64,000 bases of DNA from Streptomyces sp. NBC_00273 (GTDB lineage: Bacteria; Actinomycetota; Actinomycetes; Streptomycetales; Streptomycetaceae), in contig NZ_CP108067.1 in NCBI RefSeq assembly GCF_036178145.1, positions 620,001 through 684,000 of the forward strand, written 5' to 3'. Of this stretch, positions 19,621 to 29,452 are shown one piece after another (positions within the stretch are counted from its first letter, which is position 1; every line of letters begins with the position of its first letter). The position numbers were made by a program, and so were the translations under genes. A model generated the notes under the pieces. That model did not search any database, was not told the origin of the DNA, and was given only the letters and a program-made list of their open reading frames with translations.

Positions 19621-20199
19621 TCAGGCGGCCGGTTCGCTGGGTTCGAGGACGGCCTCGACGTCAACCGTGACATCGACCATGGGGCTGACGACCACTCCCC
19701 CGCGGTCGACCACGTCGTTCCAACTCACGCCGAATTCATGCCGGTTGATACGAGTCGTGGCAGTGAATCCGATGCGGCGCCTGGGACCGAGGTCCCGCCC
19801 TTCCTCCCACCAGGGAGTGTCCCACTGCCCCAGGTAAGTGACGTCGAAGGTTACGGGGCGCGTTACGCCACGTACCGTGAGATCTCCGGTGACCTCGAAC
19901 TCGGTTCCGCTCGCCTGGTGAATGCGCGAACCGACGAACGTCCAGGTCGGGTGGTGCTCGACGTCGAAGAAGTCGGCGCTGCGGAGGTGTGCGTCGCGCT
20001 GGGGCTGACCGGTGTACACCTGGGTCGCGTCGACCGTCGCCTCGACGTGCGCCTTCTCCGGCTCGTCGGGATCGACCTCCAGAAGGCCGTGCACGTTCTT
20101 GAGCTGCCCCCGGACGTAGGTGACCATCATGTGCCTGGCGCGGAACTCCGCCGCGGTATGGCCGGGCTCGAAGAACCATTTGGTCATGGCCATGTGCAC
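19621..20199 (-). CDS. YceI-family protein
   Basis: 192 residues, the usual YceI length. It has the lipocalin-like beta-barrel signatures FEPGHTAAEFRARHMMV, LRSADFFDVEHHP and LTVRGVTRPVTF. The family binds isoprenoid or other amphiphilic ligands; there is no signal peptide here, so it is cytoplasmic. The DoxX-like gene lies just upstream on the same strand (87-bp gap), a common pairing in actinobacteria. Confidence 0.9.
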   Translation of the reverse strand: MHMAMTKWFFEPGHTAAEFRARHMMVTYVRGQLKNVHGLLEVDPDEPEKAHVEATVDATQVYTGQPQRDAHLRSADFFDVEHHPTWTFVGSRIHQASGTEFEVTGDLTVRGVTRPVTFDVTYLGQWDTPWWEEGRDLGPRRRIGFTATTRINRHEFGVSWNDVVDRGGVVVSPMVDVTVDVEAVLEPSEPAA

Positions 20200-20286
20200 C
20201 CCTGACCTACTCCGTGTACCGGGACGGGTCCAATGGCGGTGGCGGGCGCGTACGGCAGCCGTGGGGGCCGATCTGCTCGTGGTGCG

Positions 20287-20721
20287 TCACCGGTGTTCGT
20301 TCAGGCCCTCGGCGATGAGGGAGATGCCGATGCCGAGCGTCCAGACGTCCTTCGCCAGCACGATTCCCTGCTCGGTCGGGCGCAGGCTGCCTTCCTGCCG
20401 CATCCCCGGTGTACGCAGGTAGAGCCCGATCGTGCCGACGGAGAACGCGGTGAGCGCAACCCCGGCGACAGCGGCTGGAACGACCGGCAGGAGCAGCGTG
20501 GCGGCAATCGCGAGCTCCCCGGCAGAGAGCAGCCGCACGAACTTCTGGGCGTCGTGCTTGCCCAGGAACGGGTAGGTCGTGGCGGCGAACTGCTGCAGCC
20601 CCTCGGCGGTGGCCTCGTCCGCGTCGAGTTTCGAGAGCCCGGAGTTCAGGAAGAACGCGCCAACCGTCAGCCTGAGCGGAAGTTGACGTGCTGCGGAACA
20701 TCGTGCCCAACCGGATGCCAT
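20287..20721 (-). CDS. DoxX-like membrane protein
   Basis: About 144 residues from ATG 20721. It has four predicted transmembrane helices (RLTVGAFFLNSGLSKL, IAATLLLPVVPAAVAG, FSVGTIGLYLRTPG and the C-terminal segment). The DoxX family is thought to act in redox or detergent-stress complexes. A longer start at 20775 would add a non-conserved extension. Confidence 0.75.
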   Translation of the reverse strand: MASGWARCSAARQLPLRLTVGAFFLNSGLSKLDADEATAEGLQQFAATTYPFLGKHDAQKFVRLLSAGELAIAATLLLPVVPAAVAGVALTAFSVGTIGLYLRTPGMRQEGSLRPTEQGIVLAKDVWTLGIGISLIAEGLNEHR

Positions 20722-20999
20722 GCCGAGCCTCCCAACATTGGCCCCGAGTACCACCCTGCCATCCGCTCGAGCCATGTCAAACGGGGGCCGATTCTCCCCA
20801 CCCGCCGGCCCCGGGCTCCGGACCAGGTCGGTGCAGGTGAAGCTGCCAATCCTGCCCCGGATCGTGTCCTGCCGTGGTGTAAGGGATCAAGGCGGCGAGC
20901 CTGGGCCGGTGTGCCCTGAAAAAGCAACGGCCATCGTCCAATGCCCCGGGCTCCGCGACCCGGGCTCCGCGACCTCATCAAAGAGCCATCAGACATGCC

Positions 21000-21770
21000 C
21001 TAGCCGATCGAGAAGGTGACGCCGGGCGCGGCATGGTCGACGGGACCGTTGAACCGGGCCGAGGCGCGTGCCACCGCCTCGTGCGGGGTGAGGAAACGGC
21101 CGACGTGGGTGACGATCAACCGGCCTGTCCGGGCCGCGCTGGCCGTGTCGCCGGCGTCTTCGGGCGTGTGGTGAACCTGGTCGCCCTCGGCCGGCGCGTG
21201 GGTGCTCTCGGCCTCGCACAGCAGTACATCGCACCCGTGGGCCAACTGCGTGAGGTTCGCGCACGGTGCGGTGTCCCCGGAGTAGACCAGCGATTGGCCC
21301 TCGGCCTCGATGCGCACCGCGAAGGCCGGGATGCCGTGCTCTACTGCACAGCTGGTCAAAGTGAGGGCGCCGACGCGCGCTTGGTGCCCGTCATGCAGCT
21401 CATGGACGGCAAAGGCGGATTCGACCGGGCTGCGCGTCGAGCTGTTGGTCAGGAAGTGGGCCAGCCGGTCAGCGATGCCCGGCGGCCCGTACAGGGGGAT
21501 GGGCGCGGCAAGCTGAATGTCAGCGAAGAGCGCCGCGTAATAGGCAGTGAGCAGGTCCGCGCTGTGATCGGCATGCAGGTGCGAGATCCAGATCGCGTCC
21601 ACCTCGTCAAGGCGCACGTGCCGCTGCAGCTGCGCCAACGTCCCGCTGCCCGCGTCCACCCAGACCCGAGTCTCGCCGCTGGACACCAGATAGCCGGAGC
21701 ACGGGTTGTCCACGTCCGCATAGGGCGTCGCACACCCCAGGACGGTGAGGCGGAGAAGATCGCTGGTCAT
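21000..21770 (-). CDS. MBL-fold metallo-hydrolase (RNase Z-like)
   Basis: 256 residues. It begins LRLTVLGCATPYA and carries the metal motif HLHADHSADL (about 79-88), late His in VEHG, Asp in YSGDTAPC and the C-terminal LIVTHVGR. The layout is that of the RNase Z/ElaC-like branch, so the substrate could be RNA or a small phosphodiester. A small open frame on the same strand ends 4 nt inside its start. Confidence 0.88.
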   Translation of the reverse strand: MTSDLLRLTVLGCATPYADVDNPCSGYLVSSGETRVWVDAGSGTLAQLQRHVRLDEVDAIWISHLHADHSADLLTAYYAALFADIQLAAPIPLYGPPGIADRLAHFLTNSSTRSPVESAFAVHELHDGHQARVGALTLTSCAVEHGIPAFAVRIEAEGQSLVYSGDTAPCANLTQLAHGCDVLLCEAESTHAPAEGDQVHHTPEDAGDTASAARTGRLIVTHVGRFLTPHEAVARASARFNGPVDHAAPGVTFSIG

Positions 21771-21997
21771 CCGGCGAGCGTATAACGCGTGATCCACAGG
21801 TTTTGGCAGTTTCTCGGAGCATCGAGGTACTTCTGCCCGCTCTCCCGGCTCTGGGCGTGGAGGTCAGCGCCTTCGATGATCAGGCCTCTCAGATCCCGGG
21901 CGCATCGGTCGAAGTCCTTCACAAGTGTCAGCACTGACTGGGGGCCGGAACCGCCGGCTCGTACCGCGCGGCGTAGCAGGCTGCGTACCCAGCGCAT
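21767..21997 (-). CDS. Small hypothetical protein upstream of the MBL hydrolase
   Basis: 76 residues, basic N-terminus, no recognised domain (LVKDFDRCARDLRGLIIEG). Its stop overlaps the ATG of the MBL-fold gene, which argues for co-translation. GC bias is weaker than in its neighbours, so it may be a relic. Confidence 0.35.
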   Translation of the reverse strand: MRWVRSLLRRAVRAGGSGPQSVLTLVKDFDRCARDLRGLIIEGADLHAQSRESGQKYLDAPRNCQNLWITRYTLAG

Positions 21998-22478
21998 GCC
22001 CGGTGCCCCCGCTCCTCTCCGGTTAGCGCGCGTCTCTTTGATGGGTTGGTCAGTTGATCGGATGTGTCGGCCCGATTAGTGATCACTGTTGCGATGTGGG
22101 GCCGGTTCGAGCCGCTGATGTCGCCGATCCGGTCCGTGGCCGGCCGATCACCGTAGAACTCTCAAGGATTGCCTGGCCTTCCACCCTGCATCCGTGGTCT
22201 TCTTGATCCGTTGAGGATCAAGAAGATGAGCCCTGGTGGCGCGGTGAGAAGGTTCCGCTGACCTGCCTGGTCTGCACGACACCGGTGAATGCTGCTGCGG
22301 CAGTTCAGCCAGAAGGCGTCGTTCGTCTCCTTGGCGGCAGCATTGACTTCTGGCAGGACTCCCATTCTGCAGTCCACCGGCTTGCCGACCACGACTGCTT
22401 CCGTTCTCCGGGCCGAGCTGTGCCTCGTGCGCGAGACGGAGCGGATTTCGAGCGACAGGACGGCGGATTTCCTGGACG
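21998..22478. other. Intergenic stretch, no gene seen
   Basis: About 480 bp with lower GC and no convincing frame on either strand; possibly decayed coding sequence. Presumably contains the promoter of the HEAT-repeat gene. Confidence 0.4.
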
Positions 22479-24506
22479 ATGACGGCCGGTGATGAGCAGG
22501 CCGGCGTGCTGGCGGACGGGATGGCGATGGTGGGAATGTCCCTGGAAGCGCTGGACGCAGTGGTGTGGGACGGGCTAGGTACGTCTCACTCGAGCCAGCC
22601 GGTCGAGGACGTGCCGCGTGCGCTGCGTCGGATCGCTCTTGCGGGCCCGGCCGCGACAGAGGACGACTGCGATCCGCTCTACTCCCTCATCACGAGGCAG
22701 GGGTGTGAGACACCGTCCGCAGCGGCTGTTGCCTTGCCGTTCGTCGTCGCGCTCGCCGCCGACCCAGACATCGGGGCACGGGTCACCCTCACCGGGCTGC
22801 TGGCGGCCATGCATGCACCGGCCCTGACAGACGAGGACTGGACGGGAGCATGGGCCCTGCTCACGGACCCGGACCCGGCGGTACGGCGGGCAGCGATTTG
22901 GCTCGCACGCGGCTGCGCCGGGCTGCTGGAGCGATGGCGGATCGAGACGGATCAGGCGGTGCAGCTGCCGATCCTGATCGCTCTCGGCGATGCCGCAGCC
23001 GACCCAGATGTGGACCAGGACGCCGCCGGCATGGCCCGGGCGGTGCTGGATCAGGTCTTGGGCGGTGACGATCCGGTGCTGTGGGTCGCGGCCGTGTACG
23101 CCTCGGCCAACCTGGACCGGGACCTGCCGGTGCGTCAGCTGGACCGACTGGTGGACGTGTTCTCCGACCTCGCGGTGCGGCCACGGTTCGAGGAGGCGTG
23201 GTACCAAACAGACTTCGAGTTTCCCTCCAGCCGCGAGGACGTGCTCTGGTGGATCTCCAGGCGGCTGGAGCACAACTGCGAGGCGCAACTGTCCTTCGCC
23301 GTCCGGCTGATCGAGGCGGCCGGCCGGACCGGGGACACCCCGCTGTGCCGGGGGGCCCTGGACCTGGCGTGGCACCAGCTGGTCCGACGGCGTTCCGTGG
23401 CAACCGCGCTGCTGGCGCTGGCGGGTGCTCTGCTGGACGCCCCGGACGGACCGATCCGGCTGCGAGCGGCGAACATCCTCGCGGCGATCGGTCCGACGGC
23501 AGCTCCGTACGCCGACCGGCTCGCCGAACTGCTCGACGACGCCGAGGCCGACGAGGGCCTGGACGGAACGGTGGGCGAGATCGCCCGCTGGGCCCTGGCC
23601 CGGACCGGCGACCCGCGCGCCCTGCCGGGCCTGATCGAGCAACTCCGCGCACAGGAGGAGGAAAGCCGCGGCTACAACCTCGAGGAACCGAGACGGCCGG
23701 ACATCGCCCACGTGCTGATCCCGCTACGGGCGAACGCGCACGTCCTGCTTCCCGCGATGCGCCGGGCGATCCGCGACGGCGGCCCCCCATGCGGTGCGAC
23801 CCACGGCTTCCTCGCAGTGCTGGAGGCATGGGGCGAGGATGCCTTGCCCGCCCTGCCCGATCTCCTGCCGCTGCTCGCCGACACCCGGACCTCTGTCGAC
23901 GTACTCGGGGTGCTGCGAGCGATGGGGCCGGCCGCCGCCTCGGCCGAACCAGCCCTGAGTACCTGCCAGCTGCTCGACCACTTGGGCAACCACTGGTCGG
24001 TGACCTGGACCGCAGCGTGCATCCGGGGGGACCGTGCCGCGGCGCTGCGACTGGTCGGCGACGCGGTCATGACGGCAGAGGTACCAGAGCACGGGCCGTT
24101 CTCCTCCCTGGCCGAGTTCGGTCGCGACGCCGCGCCGTACGCCGAGCGGGTCCGGTCCATCCACGAGAACAGCACGCGGTGGTGGGCCCGGCTCACCACA
24201 GCCGTCACACTGTGGTCGATCACCGGCCAAGCGGATCCGGCCGTGCAGGTCCTGGAGGAGTACGTCCTACCGGTCGCCGACGGCGACGACGGCTTCGGCT
24301 CCTTCCGCGAGGCGCTCAAGGGCCTGATCCGGATCGGCGAAATCAGCCCCGTGATCCGGGACGCACTGCTGACCGTGCGGGAGTCGGAGCGCCGTCTGTC
24401 CCAGCGCGACGGCTACGAGGCGATCCTCCAGGACGAGGAGCTGCGCCGGCTGATCGAGCAGGTACTCGCGTGCACCCATGCCTCACCGAGCGAGACGTGC
24501 CGGTGA
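22479..24506 (+). CDS. HEAT-repeat protein
   Basis: 675 residues, soluble, almost entirely alpha-helical. Many degenerate HEAT-type repeats have Pro and Arg at the expected places (DPAVRRAAIWLARGC, GPIRLRAANILAAIGPTA, DPRALPGLIEQL, DALPALPDLLPLLAD). No enzyme domain is seen, so it is likely a protein-protein scaffold. Similar Streptomyces proteins are annotated only as HEAT-repeat. It stands alone, with about 480 bp upstream and 785 bp downstream free of intact genes. Confidence 0.8.
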   Translation: MTAGDEQAGVLADGMAMVGMSLEALDAVVWDGLGTSHSSQPVEDVPRALRRIALAGPAATEDDCDPLYSLITRQGCETPSAAAVALPFVVALAADPDIGARVTLTGLLAAMHAPALTDEDWTGAWALLTDPDPAVRRAAIWLARGCAGLLERWRIETDQAVQLPILIALGDAAADPDVDQDAAGMARAVLDQVLGGDDPVLWVAAVYASANLDRDLPVRQLDRLVDVFSDLAVRPRFEEAWYQTDFEFPSSREDVLWWISRRLEHNCEAQLSFAVRLIEAAGRTGDTPLCRGALDLAWHQLVRRRSVATALLALAGALLDAPDGPIRLRAANILAAIGPTAAPYADRLAELLDDAEADEGLDGTVGEIARWALARTGDPRALPGLIEQLRAQEEESRGYNLEEPRRPDIAHVLIPLRANAHVLLPAMRRAIRDGGPPCGATHGFLAVLEAWGEDALPALPDLLPLLADTRTSVDVLGVLRAMGPAAASAEPALSTCQLLDHLGNHWSVTWTAACIRGDRAAALRLVGDAVMTAEVPEHGPFSSLAEFGRDAAPYAERVRSIHENSTRWWARLTTAVTLWSITGQADPAVQVLEEYVLPVADGDDGFGSFREALKGLIRIGEISPVIRDALLTVRESERRLSQRDGYEAILQDEELRRLIEQVLACTHASPSETCR

Positions 24507-25292
24507 GGTACTTGGCCGTCGATGGATGAGTGGAGGACACCCTCCGGGTCACCAGGTGCGCCTGTGTCAGGATCCTGCCTGCCGGTGAGCGCGCGGCCAC
24601 CTACGACTCGGCGTGCGGATCAGGTGCAACAGCTGGTTGCAGGGGCTGCCGTCGGCGACGCCGGACGCGACACCGTCACGCGCTACGCGTCAGCCCGCGG
24701 GCAGTCCCCCCTGGCGCCATGGCGTGCGGCCGCACAGCTCCAGGCCGCCCGGCAGCGCCTGCGCGGTGAGCCGACCGAGACCTGTGGTCGTCCGAGGCTG
24801 ACGATCAGGCGCGGGGCCGGGTCGAACTCGAGTCGCCAGTACAGCTCGATGCCCGCCTCGGCGTAGAGCATGGGCTTGAACTTGCAGCGACACACCCCGC
24901 CGCTGCCCTCCCCGTCATGCCCGCAGGTGCCCGAGCCCGGCGCCCGTGCCGAGGCCCGCAATCCCCCGACGGAGTGACAGGAACCTGTTCGAGTGAGTTT
25001 CAAGGCCACCACGCCAGGCCCGCCAAGCCCACCAGGCCAGCCCAGAACATCAGTTCACCATTCGCACCCGATTCAGCCGTGACGCACTCGATCGGGAGCC
25101 GTTCTTAGAGCACCAGTACCAGACATGCGCCCATCCGGAGGACCCCGTGCATCCCGTGCCGAACCGCCTCGACACCCCCGACACAATCGAACATCCCCGA
25201 CCTGTGCCGTGTCCGAGCCCGGTCTGCGGGCGCCGCGTTGACGCCTCGTCCTCCCATGGCCGCGCCTCGCGACCGGATACCAGGAGGGTCGC
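24507..25292. other. Intergenic stretch with a Uma2-family nuclease relic on the minus strand
   Basis: At about 24740-24880 the minus strand reads FKPMLYAEAGIELYWRLEF followed by DPAPRLIV, the conserved core of Uma2-type (PD-(D/E)XK-like) proteins, with no intact gene around it. The rest shows no gene. The ribosome-binding site AGGAGGG of the ABC gene is at 25282-25288. No FxLD-type precursor peptide was found here. Confidence 0.5.
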
Positions 25293-27308
25293 GTGAGCAA
25301 GAACTCGACGACCGGCTCCGGCACCACGGGGGTGTCGGAGTCCGAGCGGCTCCTCTTCGGTGGTGAGCTCGCCTACGACATCGGCTGGGACCGGCACGAG
25401 GGTGCCTGGCTCAAGCTCGGGCTGTGGACGATGGCGCGGGAACTGCCACGCCTGGTGGGTACCGGGCTGCGGCTCGCTCGCCTGGCTGACGCCGGGGCCC
25501 TGCGTGTGGTCCTTGCTTCCGAGGCCGGTCGTGGCATCGCCCAGGCGGTCGGCCTGGTCGCGGTGAACAGCGTGCTTGGGCACATCCTCACGGGCGGCAG
25601 CACGAACGAGCGCCTCGTCCAGGCGGTCCCCGCGCTCACGGTCGTGGCGGTCACGGCGTTCCTCAGCTCGCTGCTGCGTTCGGCTTCAACGGCGGCCACA
25701 GGGGCGCTGGAGCCGAAGGTGCAGCGGGTGGCCACCGAGCAGTACCTGGGGCTCGTGCACCGCACCGAGCTCGCGGCGATCGAGGACGACGAGTTCCACC
25801 GGCTCCTCGACGCGGCCCGGTACGGGGCGGACTCGGCCCGGCGCATGATCCGCTACTGCACCAACACCCTGAACGCGGGAGTGTCCTTAGTCGCCGCGGC
25901 CGGCGTGCTGACGGTCCTGCACCCGGTGCTGCTGCCGCTGCTGACCCTGATGACCCTGCCGAGCGCGTGGAGCTCGCTGATGATCTCCCGGCAGAAGTAC
26001 GTCTCCTTCCACGCCTTCGTCCAGCACGCCCGGGCCGGACACCTCCTCGGCCAGTTGTTGACCCAGAAGGAAGCGGCGGCGGAGGTCCGCGTCCACGAGG
26101 TCGGGCCGTTCCTGCTCGGGCACTTCCGGACCATGGCCGAGACCAGCGAGCGGGAGCAGACCCGGCTGGCTCGCCGGGCCGCGCGGATCGGGCTCGTCGC
26201 CGATGGCGCCGGCGGCATCGCCACCCTCCTGACCTATGGCGCGCTGGGCGCGCTGCTGTGGGGCGGGGCCATGGATCTGGCAGTCGCGGGCACAGCCGTG
26301 CTGGCCATCCGTACCGGCGCCGCGAGCCTGGACACCCTCGTACTGCAGATCACCGAGTTGCACCAGGAGTCGCTGTTCGTGGCCGACTTCGAGCGGCTGT
26401 GCCGGGAGGCGAAGGAACGGGCGATCCCCGTGGGCGGAGACCCGCTGCCCGAGCGGCTACGGGAGGTCCGATTCGAGAAGGTCACCTTCACGTACCCCGC
26501 CAGCGGCAGCACTGGCGTAGAGCCGGAGCCGACCCTGCGCGAGGTGAGCCTGTCGTTCCCGGCCGGGAAGATCATCGCGCTGGTCGGTGAGAACGGCTCC
26601 GGCAAGACCACGCTCGTCAGGCTGCTGGCCGGCCTGTACCTGCCGGACGAGGGCGGCGGCACGGTCTGGTGGGACGACGTCGATGCCCGCACCGCCGACC
26701 GCGACCAGGTCTTCAGTCGCGTCGCGCTGATGTCGCAGGACTTCTACCACTGGCCGTTCACCTTCCGGGTGAACGTCGGCATCGGCCGGCCCGGCCGGGA
26801 CATCGACGATCGGGCGGTCGAAGAGGCCGCCGGCTTCTCCGGAGCCGACAGGGTTCTCGACGACCTGCCGAGCGGGCTCGGCACGCTGCTGGCCCGCGGC
26901 TACCGCGGTGGCCACCAGATCTCCGGCGGGCAGTGGCAGCGCGTCGGCATCGCACGCGCCAAGTACAGGCGGGCCGAGATCCTCATCGTCGACGAACCCA
27001 CCAGCGCCCTCGACGCCGTCGCGGAACAGCGGGTCTTCGACCAGATCCGGGCCCTGGCCGCGACCACCGGCCAGACGATCGTGCTCATCACCCACCGTCT
27101 CCACTCCGTACGCCACGCGGACCTCATCCACGTCCTCAAGGACGGCCGGGTCGCCGAGTCGGGCACCTTCGAGGAACTGATGGACACGGCCACGGGCACC
27201 GGGGACTTCCGCGACGCCTACCTCGTCCAGGCCGCCGCCTTCGATGCCACGATCCCCACCCAATCCGGCGGCGACCACGACACCCTGCGTGCCGAGGACC
27301 GCTCATGA
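25293..27308 (+). CDS. ABC exporter (fused permease-ATPase), TTA codon 199
   Basis: 671 residues: a membrane domain (to about 370, five or six helices), then an ATPase domain with Walker A GENGSGKTT, signature ISGGQWQRVGIARA, Walker B ILIVDEPTSALDA and the H-loop ITHRLHS. The layout is that of the peptide/lipid exporter family. GTG start with AGGAGGG. Codon 199 (25887-25889) is TTA, so expression should depend on bldA. It overlaps the exonuclease-like gene (ATGA). It heads the long plus-strand gene run to 46.9 kb and is probably the exporter of whatever that run makes or detoxifies. Confidence 0.92.
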   Translation: MSKNSTTGSGTTGVSESERLLFGGELAYDIGWDRHEGAWLKLGLWTMARELPRLVGTGLRLARLADAGALRVVLASEAGRGIAQAVGLVAVNSVLGHILTGGSTNERLVQAVPALTVVAVTAFLSSLLRSASTAATGALEPKVQRVATEQYLGLVHRTELAAIEDDEFHRLLDAARYGADSARRMIRYCTNTLNAGVSLVAAAGVLTVLHPVLLPLLTLMTLPSAWSSLMISRQKYVSFHAFVQHARAGHLLGQLLTQKEAAAEVRVHEVGPFLLGHFRTMAETSEREQTRLARRAARIGLVADGAGGIATLLTYGALGALLWGGAMDLAVAGTAVLAIRTGAASLDTLVLQITELHQESLFVADFERLCREAKERAIPVGGDPLPERLREVRFEKVTFTYPASGSTGVEPEPTLREVSLSFPAGKIIALVGENGSGKTTLVRLLAGLYLPDEGGGTVWWDDVDARTADRDQVFSRVALMSQDFYHWPFTFRVNVGIGRPGRDIDDRAVEEAAGFSGADRVLDDLPSGLGTLLARGYRGGHQISGGQWQRVGIARAKYRRAEILIVDEPTSALDAVAEQRVFDQIRALAATTGQTIVLITHRLHSVRHADLIHVLKDGRVAESGTFEELMDTATGTGDFRDAYLVQAAAFDATIPTQSGGDHDTLRAEDRS

Positions 27309-28066
27309 CCGTGGCTTCCGCATCCGGAGCTGCCGGGGTGAACGACCGCGTGCCAGCGGGTTTCAATGGAACGCGATCGCCCGCCGACCAGCAGGCCGGC
27401 CCGCCACCAGGGTCCGCCGAGTCCGGGGCTCCGTTGATGCTCGTGGATGGTCGTCTTCTCCTCTACCGGGCCCCTTTCGGCTTTCCCCGGCGGGTGACCG
27501 CGGCTGGCGGGGAGGACCTGACGGGCCTGTTCGGGTTCGTCGCGCTGCTGTGCAAGGCCCACCGGGAGCACTGTCCGGAGCATGAGGTGTTCGTGGTCTT
27601 CGACGCCGACGACGGCTTTGCGGGCCGTGCCGAGAGCGTGCCCGGCTACGAGGCGGCCCGGTCCGGCGCCGACCACAGCCCTGTCGTCCACCTGCCCGCC
27701 GTCAACCAAGCCTTGGCCGCGGCCGTGGTCGACCGCTTCGGTGTCCGCCCGGTGCGATGGCCGGACTTCCGGGCGCTGACCGGGGACGCATCAGACGGCG
27801 TCCGCGGGGTCGCCGGCGTGGGCCCGGTGACCGCCGGGCAACTCCTCGTCCGCGGACGCCGCCTGGAGAACCTGCCCGAGTCCGCTTCCGGGCGTGCCGG
27901 GACGGGGCCGGCCCGAGCCCGCGCGCAGTGGCAGGAGGTATGGGCCTGGCGGGAAGCGATCCGTCTGAATGCACACGTCCCGATCCCTGATGAACTGCTC
28001 ACCAACCGAGCCACCCCAGAGCTGCTGCCCGCAGGCCGACTGCTGACGGAGGCGGGCCTGTGGTGA
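27305..28066 (+). CDS. 5'-3' exonuclease (flap-endonuclease-like) protein
   Basis: 253 residues. After a disordered stretch of about 45 residues come the N-terminal PIN-like motif LMLVDGRLLLYRAPFGFP, acidic residues VVFDADDG, and the helix-3-turn-helix signature LTGDASDGVRGVAGVGP. This matches the 5'-3' exonuclease domain of Pol I and Streptomyces Exo homologues. The DNA role of such a gene inside a transporter/tailoring operon is unclear. It is coupled at both ends (ATGA upstream, GTGGTGA downstream). Confidence 0.8.
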   Translation: MTVASASGAAGVNDRVPAGFNGTRSPADQQAGPPPGSAESGAPLMLVDGRLLLYRAPFGFPRRVTAAGGEDLTGLFGFVALLCKAHREHCPEHEVFVVFDADDGFAGRAESVPGYEAARSGADHSPVVHLPAVNQALAAAVVDRFGVRPVRWPDFRALTGDASDGVRGVAGVGPVTAGQLLVRGRRLENLPESASGRAGTGPARARAQWQEVWAWREAIRLNAHVPIPDELLTNRATPELLPAGRLLTEAGLW

Positions 28067-29412
28067 CGCTGCCCCGCCCCCGCCCCCGGCCCTCCGCCGG
28101 CGAGAAGGTGCCGAGACTCGGTCCGGGCTTCCGGTGGTACCTGAGCGGGGAGTCCGCCGGGTTGGTGGGGACATCGGTGCACCTCGTGGCGCTGCCCACG
28201 CTGGCCGTCCTCGAACTGGACGCGACGGCCGGGCAGGCCGCGCTGCTCGCCTCCCTGGCCCATCTGCCCACGTTCCTGCTGGCCCTCCCGGCCGGCGGCA
28301 TCGTCGACCGGTACGCCAAGCGGGCTCTACTGGTGGGAACGGACCTGGCGGGCACCGCCGTCGTCATGGTGGTTCCCGTGGCGGCGCTGGCCGGGATGCT
28401 GTCGATGCCCGTGCTGTATGCGGTTGCGCTGGTCTTGGGCGCAGTCACCGTGCTGCACCAAGCGGCGGCGATCGCGATCGTGCCGCAGCTGGTCGAACCC
28501 GCCCTGCTGCACCGGGCCAACGCCCGGGTGGGTGCCGCGTTCGGGGCCGCGGACACAGCCGGCACGTACCTGGGCACCGCGGTCGTCGCAGTCGTCGGCG
28601 CGTCGAGGGCCTTCTGGCTGGACGCCCTGTCGTACCTGGTGTCCGCCTGCTGCGCCACCAGGCTTCCGGAGCCGGGTCGTCCGGTACGGGGCAAGGGAAG
28701 GTCCGGGCGGCGACTGGCCGGGGAGATCGGGGAGGGGCTCGCCTACACGGCGCGGACTCCGCTGGTGCGGGACCTCGTCCTCGCGCTGACCCTGACCGGT
28801 GTGGGAGTCGGTGTGACCGGCGCGCTGTTCGCGTACTACGTGTTGACCGCGCTGGAGGCGGGCCCGACCGGACTGGGCATCGTCATGGGCGTCTCCGGCG
28901 TGGGCGCGCTCGTCGGCGCCCTGGCAGCGCCGCGAATCGTGGCCCGCTTCGGCCCCGGCCCCACCCTGCTCGCCGGATTCGCCACCTGCCCGGTGGCGGG
29001 CGTGCCCCTGCTGGTCGCCGGGCCCGGTCCCGTCTGGCTGGTCGTCCTGGCCGCAGCGGGTGGACTCCAGCTCGCCGCTGCGGCGGTGGCGGGCACCACC
29101 CAAAGGTCAGTGCGCCAGCAGATCTGCCCGCCCGGGTTGCAGGCGCGGGCGCAGCAGACCTCGACCTGGCTGGTCTCCGGGAGCAAGCCGTTCGCTGCCC
29201 TGGCCGGCGGTGCTGTGGCCACCGCGTACGGAGCGCGTGCCGCGCTGGCCGTCGGGACGTTGGTGCTGGTCTTGCCGGTGGTCGTGCTCTGGCGTTCACC
29301 AGTCAGCCGCCTGACCGCGATGCCCGTGCCCGCGCCTCCCGCTGACGGCTCCGTTCTCGTCGGGCCTGACCGTCCGCCGGCCGACACGGACGGAGCAGAC
29401 CCGCACCCGTGA
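28060..29412 (+). CDS. MFS transporter
   Basis: 450 residues with about 11-12 transmembrane helices. It has the MFS motif A-like loop GGIVDRYAKRALLVG between helices 2 and 3, and resembles the macrolide-efflux/enterobactin-exporter type (YWF-type start FRWYLSGESAGLVG). GTG start overlapping the exonuclease stop. A drug or product exporter is likely; the substrate is unknown. Confidence 0.88.
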   Translation: MVTLPRPRPRPSAGEKVPRLGPGFRWYLSGESAGLVGTSVHLVALPTLAVLELDATAGQAALLASLAHLPTFLLALPAGGIVDRYAKRALLVGTDLAGTAVVMVVPVAALAGMLSMPVLYAVALVLGAVTVLHQAAAIAIVPQLVEPALLHRANARVGAAFGAADTAGTYLGTAVVAVVGASRAFWLDALSYLVSACCATRLPEPGRPVRGKGRSGRRLAGEIGEGLAYTARTPLVRDLVLALTLTGVGVGVTGALFAYYVLTALEAGPTGLGIVMGVSGVGALVGALAAPRIVARFGPGPTLLAGFATCPVAGVPLLVAGPGPVWLVVLAAAGGLQLAAAAVAGTTQRSVRQQICPPGLQARAQQTSTWLVSGSKPFAALAGGAVATAYGARAALAVGTLVLVLPVVVLWRSPVSRLTAMPVPAPPADGSVLVGPDRPPADTDGADPHP

Positions 29413-29452
29413 GCGTCGCCGGACATCTTCCTTTCGCCCTTCTCGCCGAACT

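Noticed and set aside
24507..25292. Search for an FxLD-type or other precursor peptide before the ABC gene
   Set aside because: No short frame with a good ribosome-binding site and a Cys/Ser/Thr-rich or FxLD core was seen.
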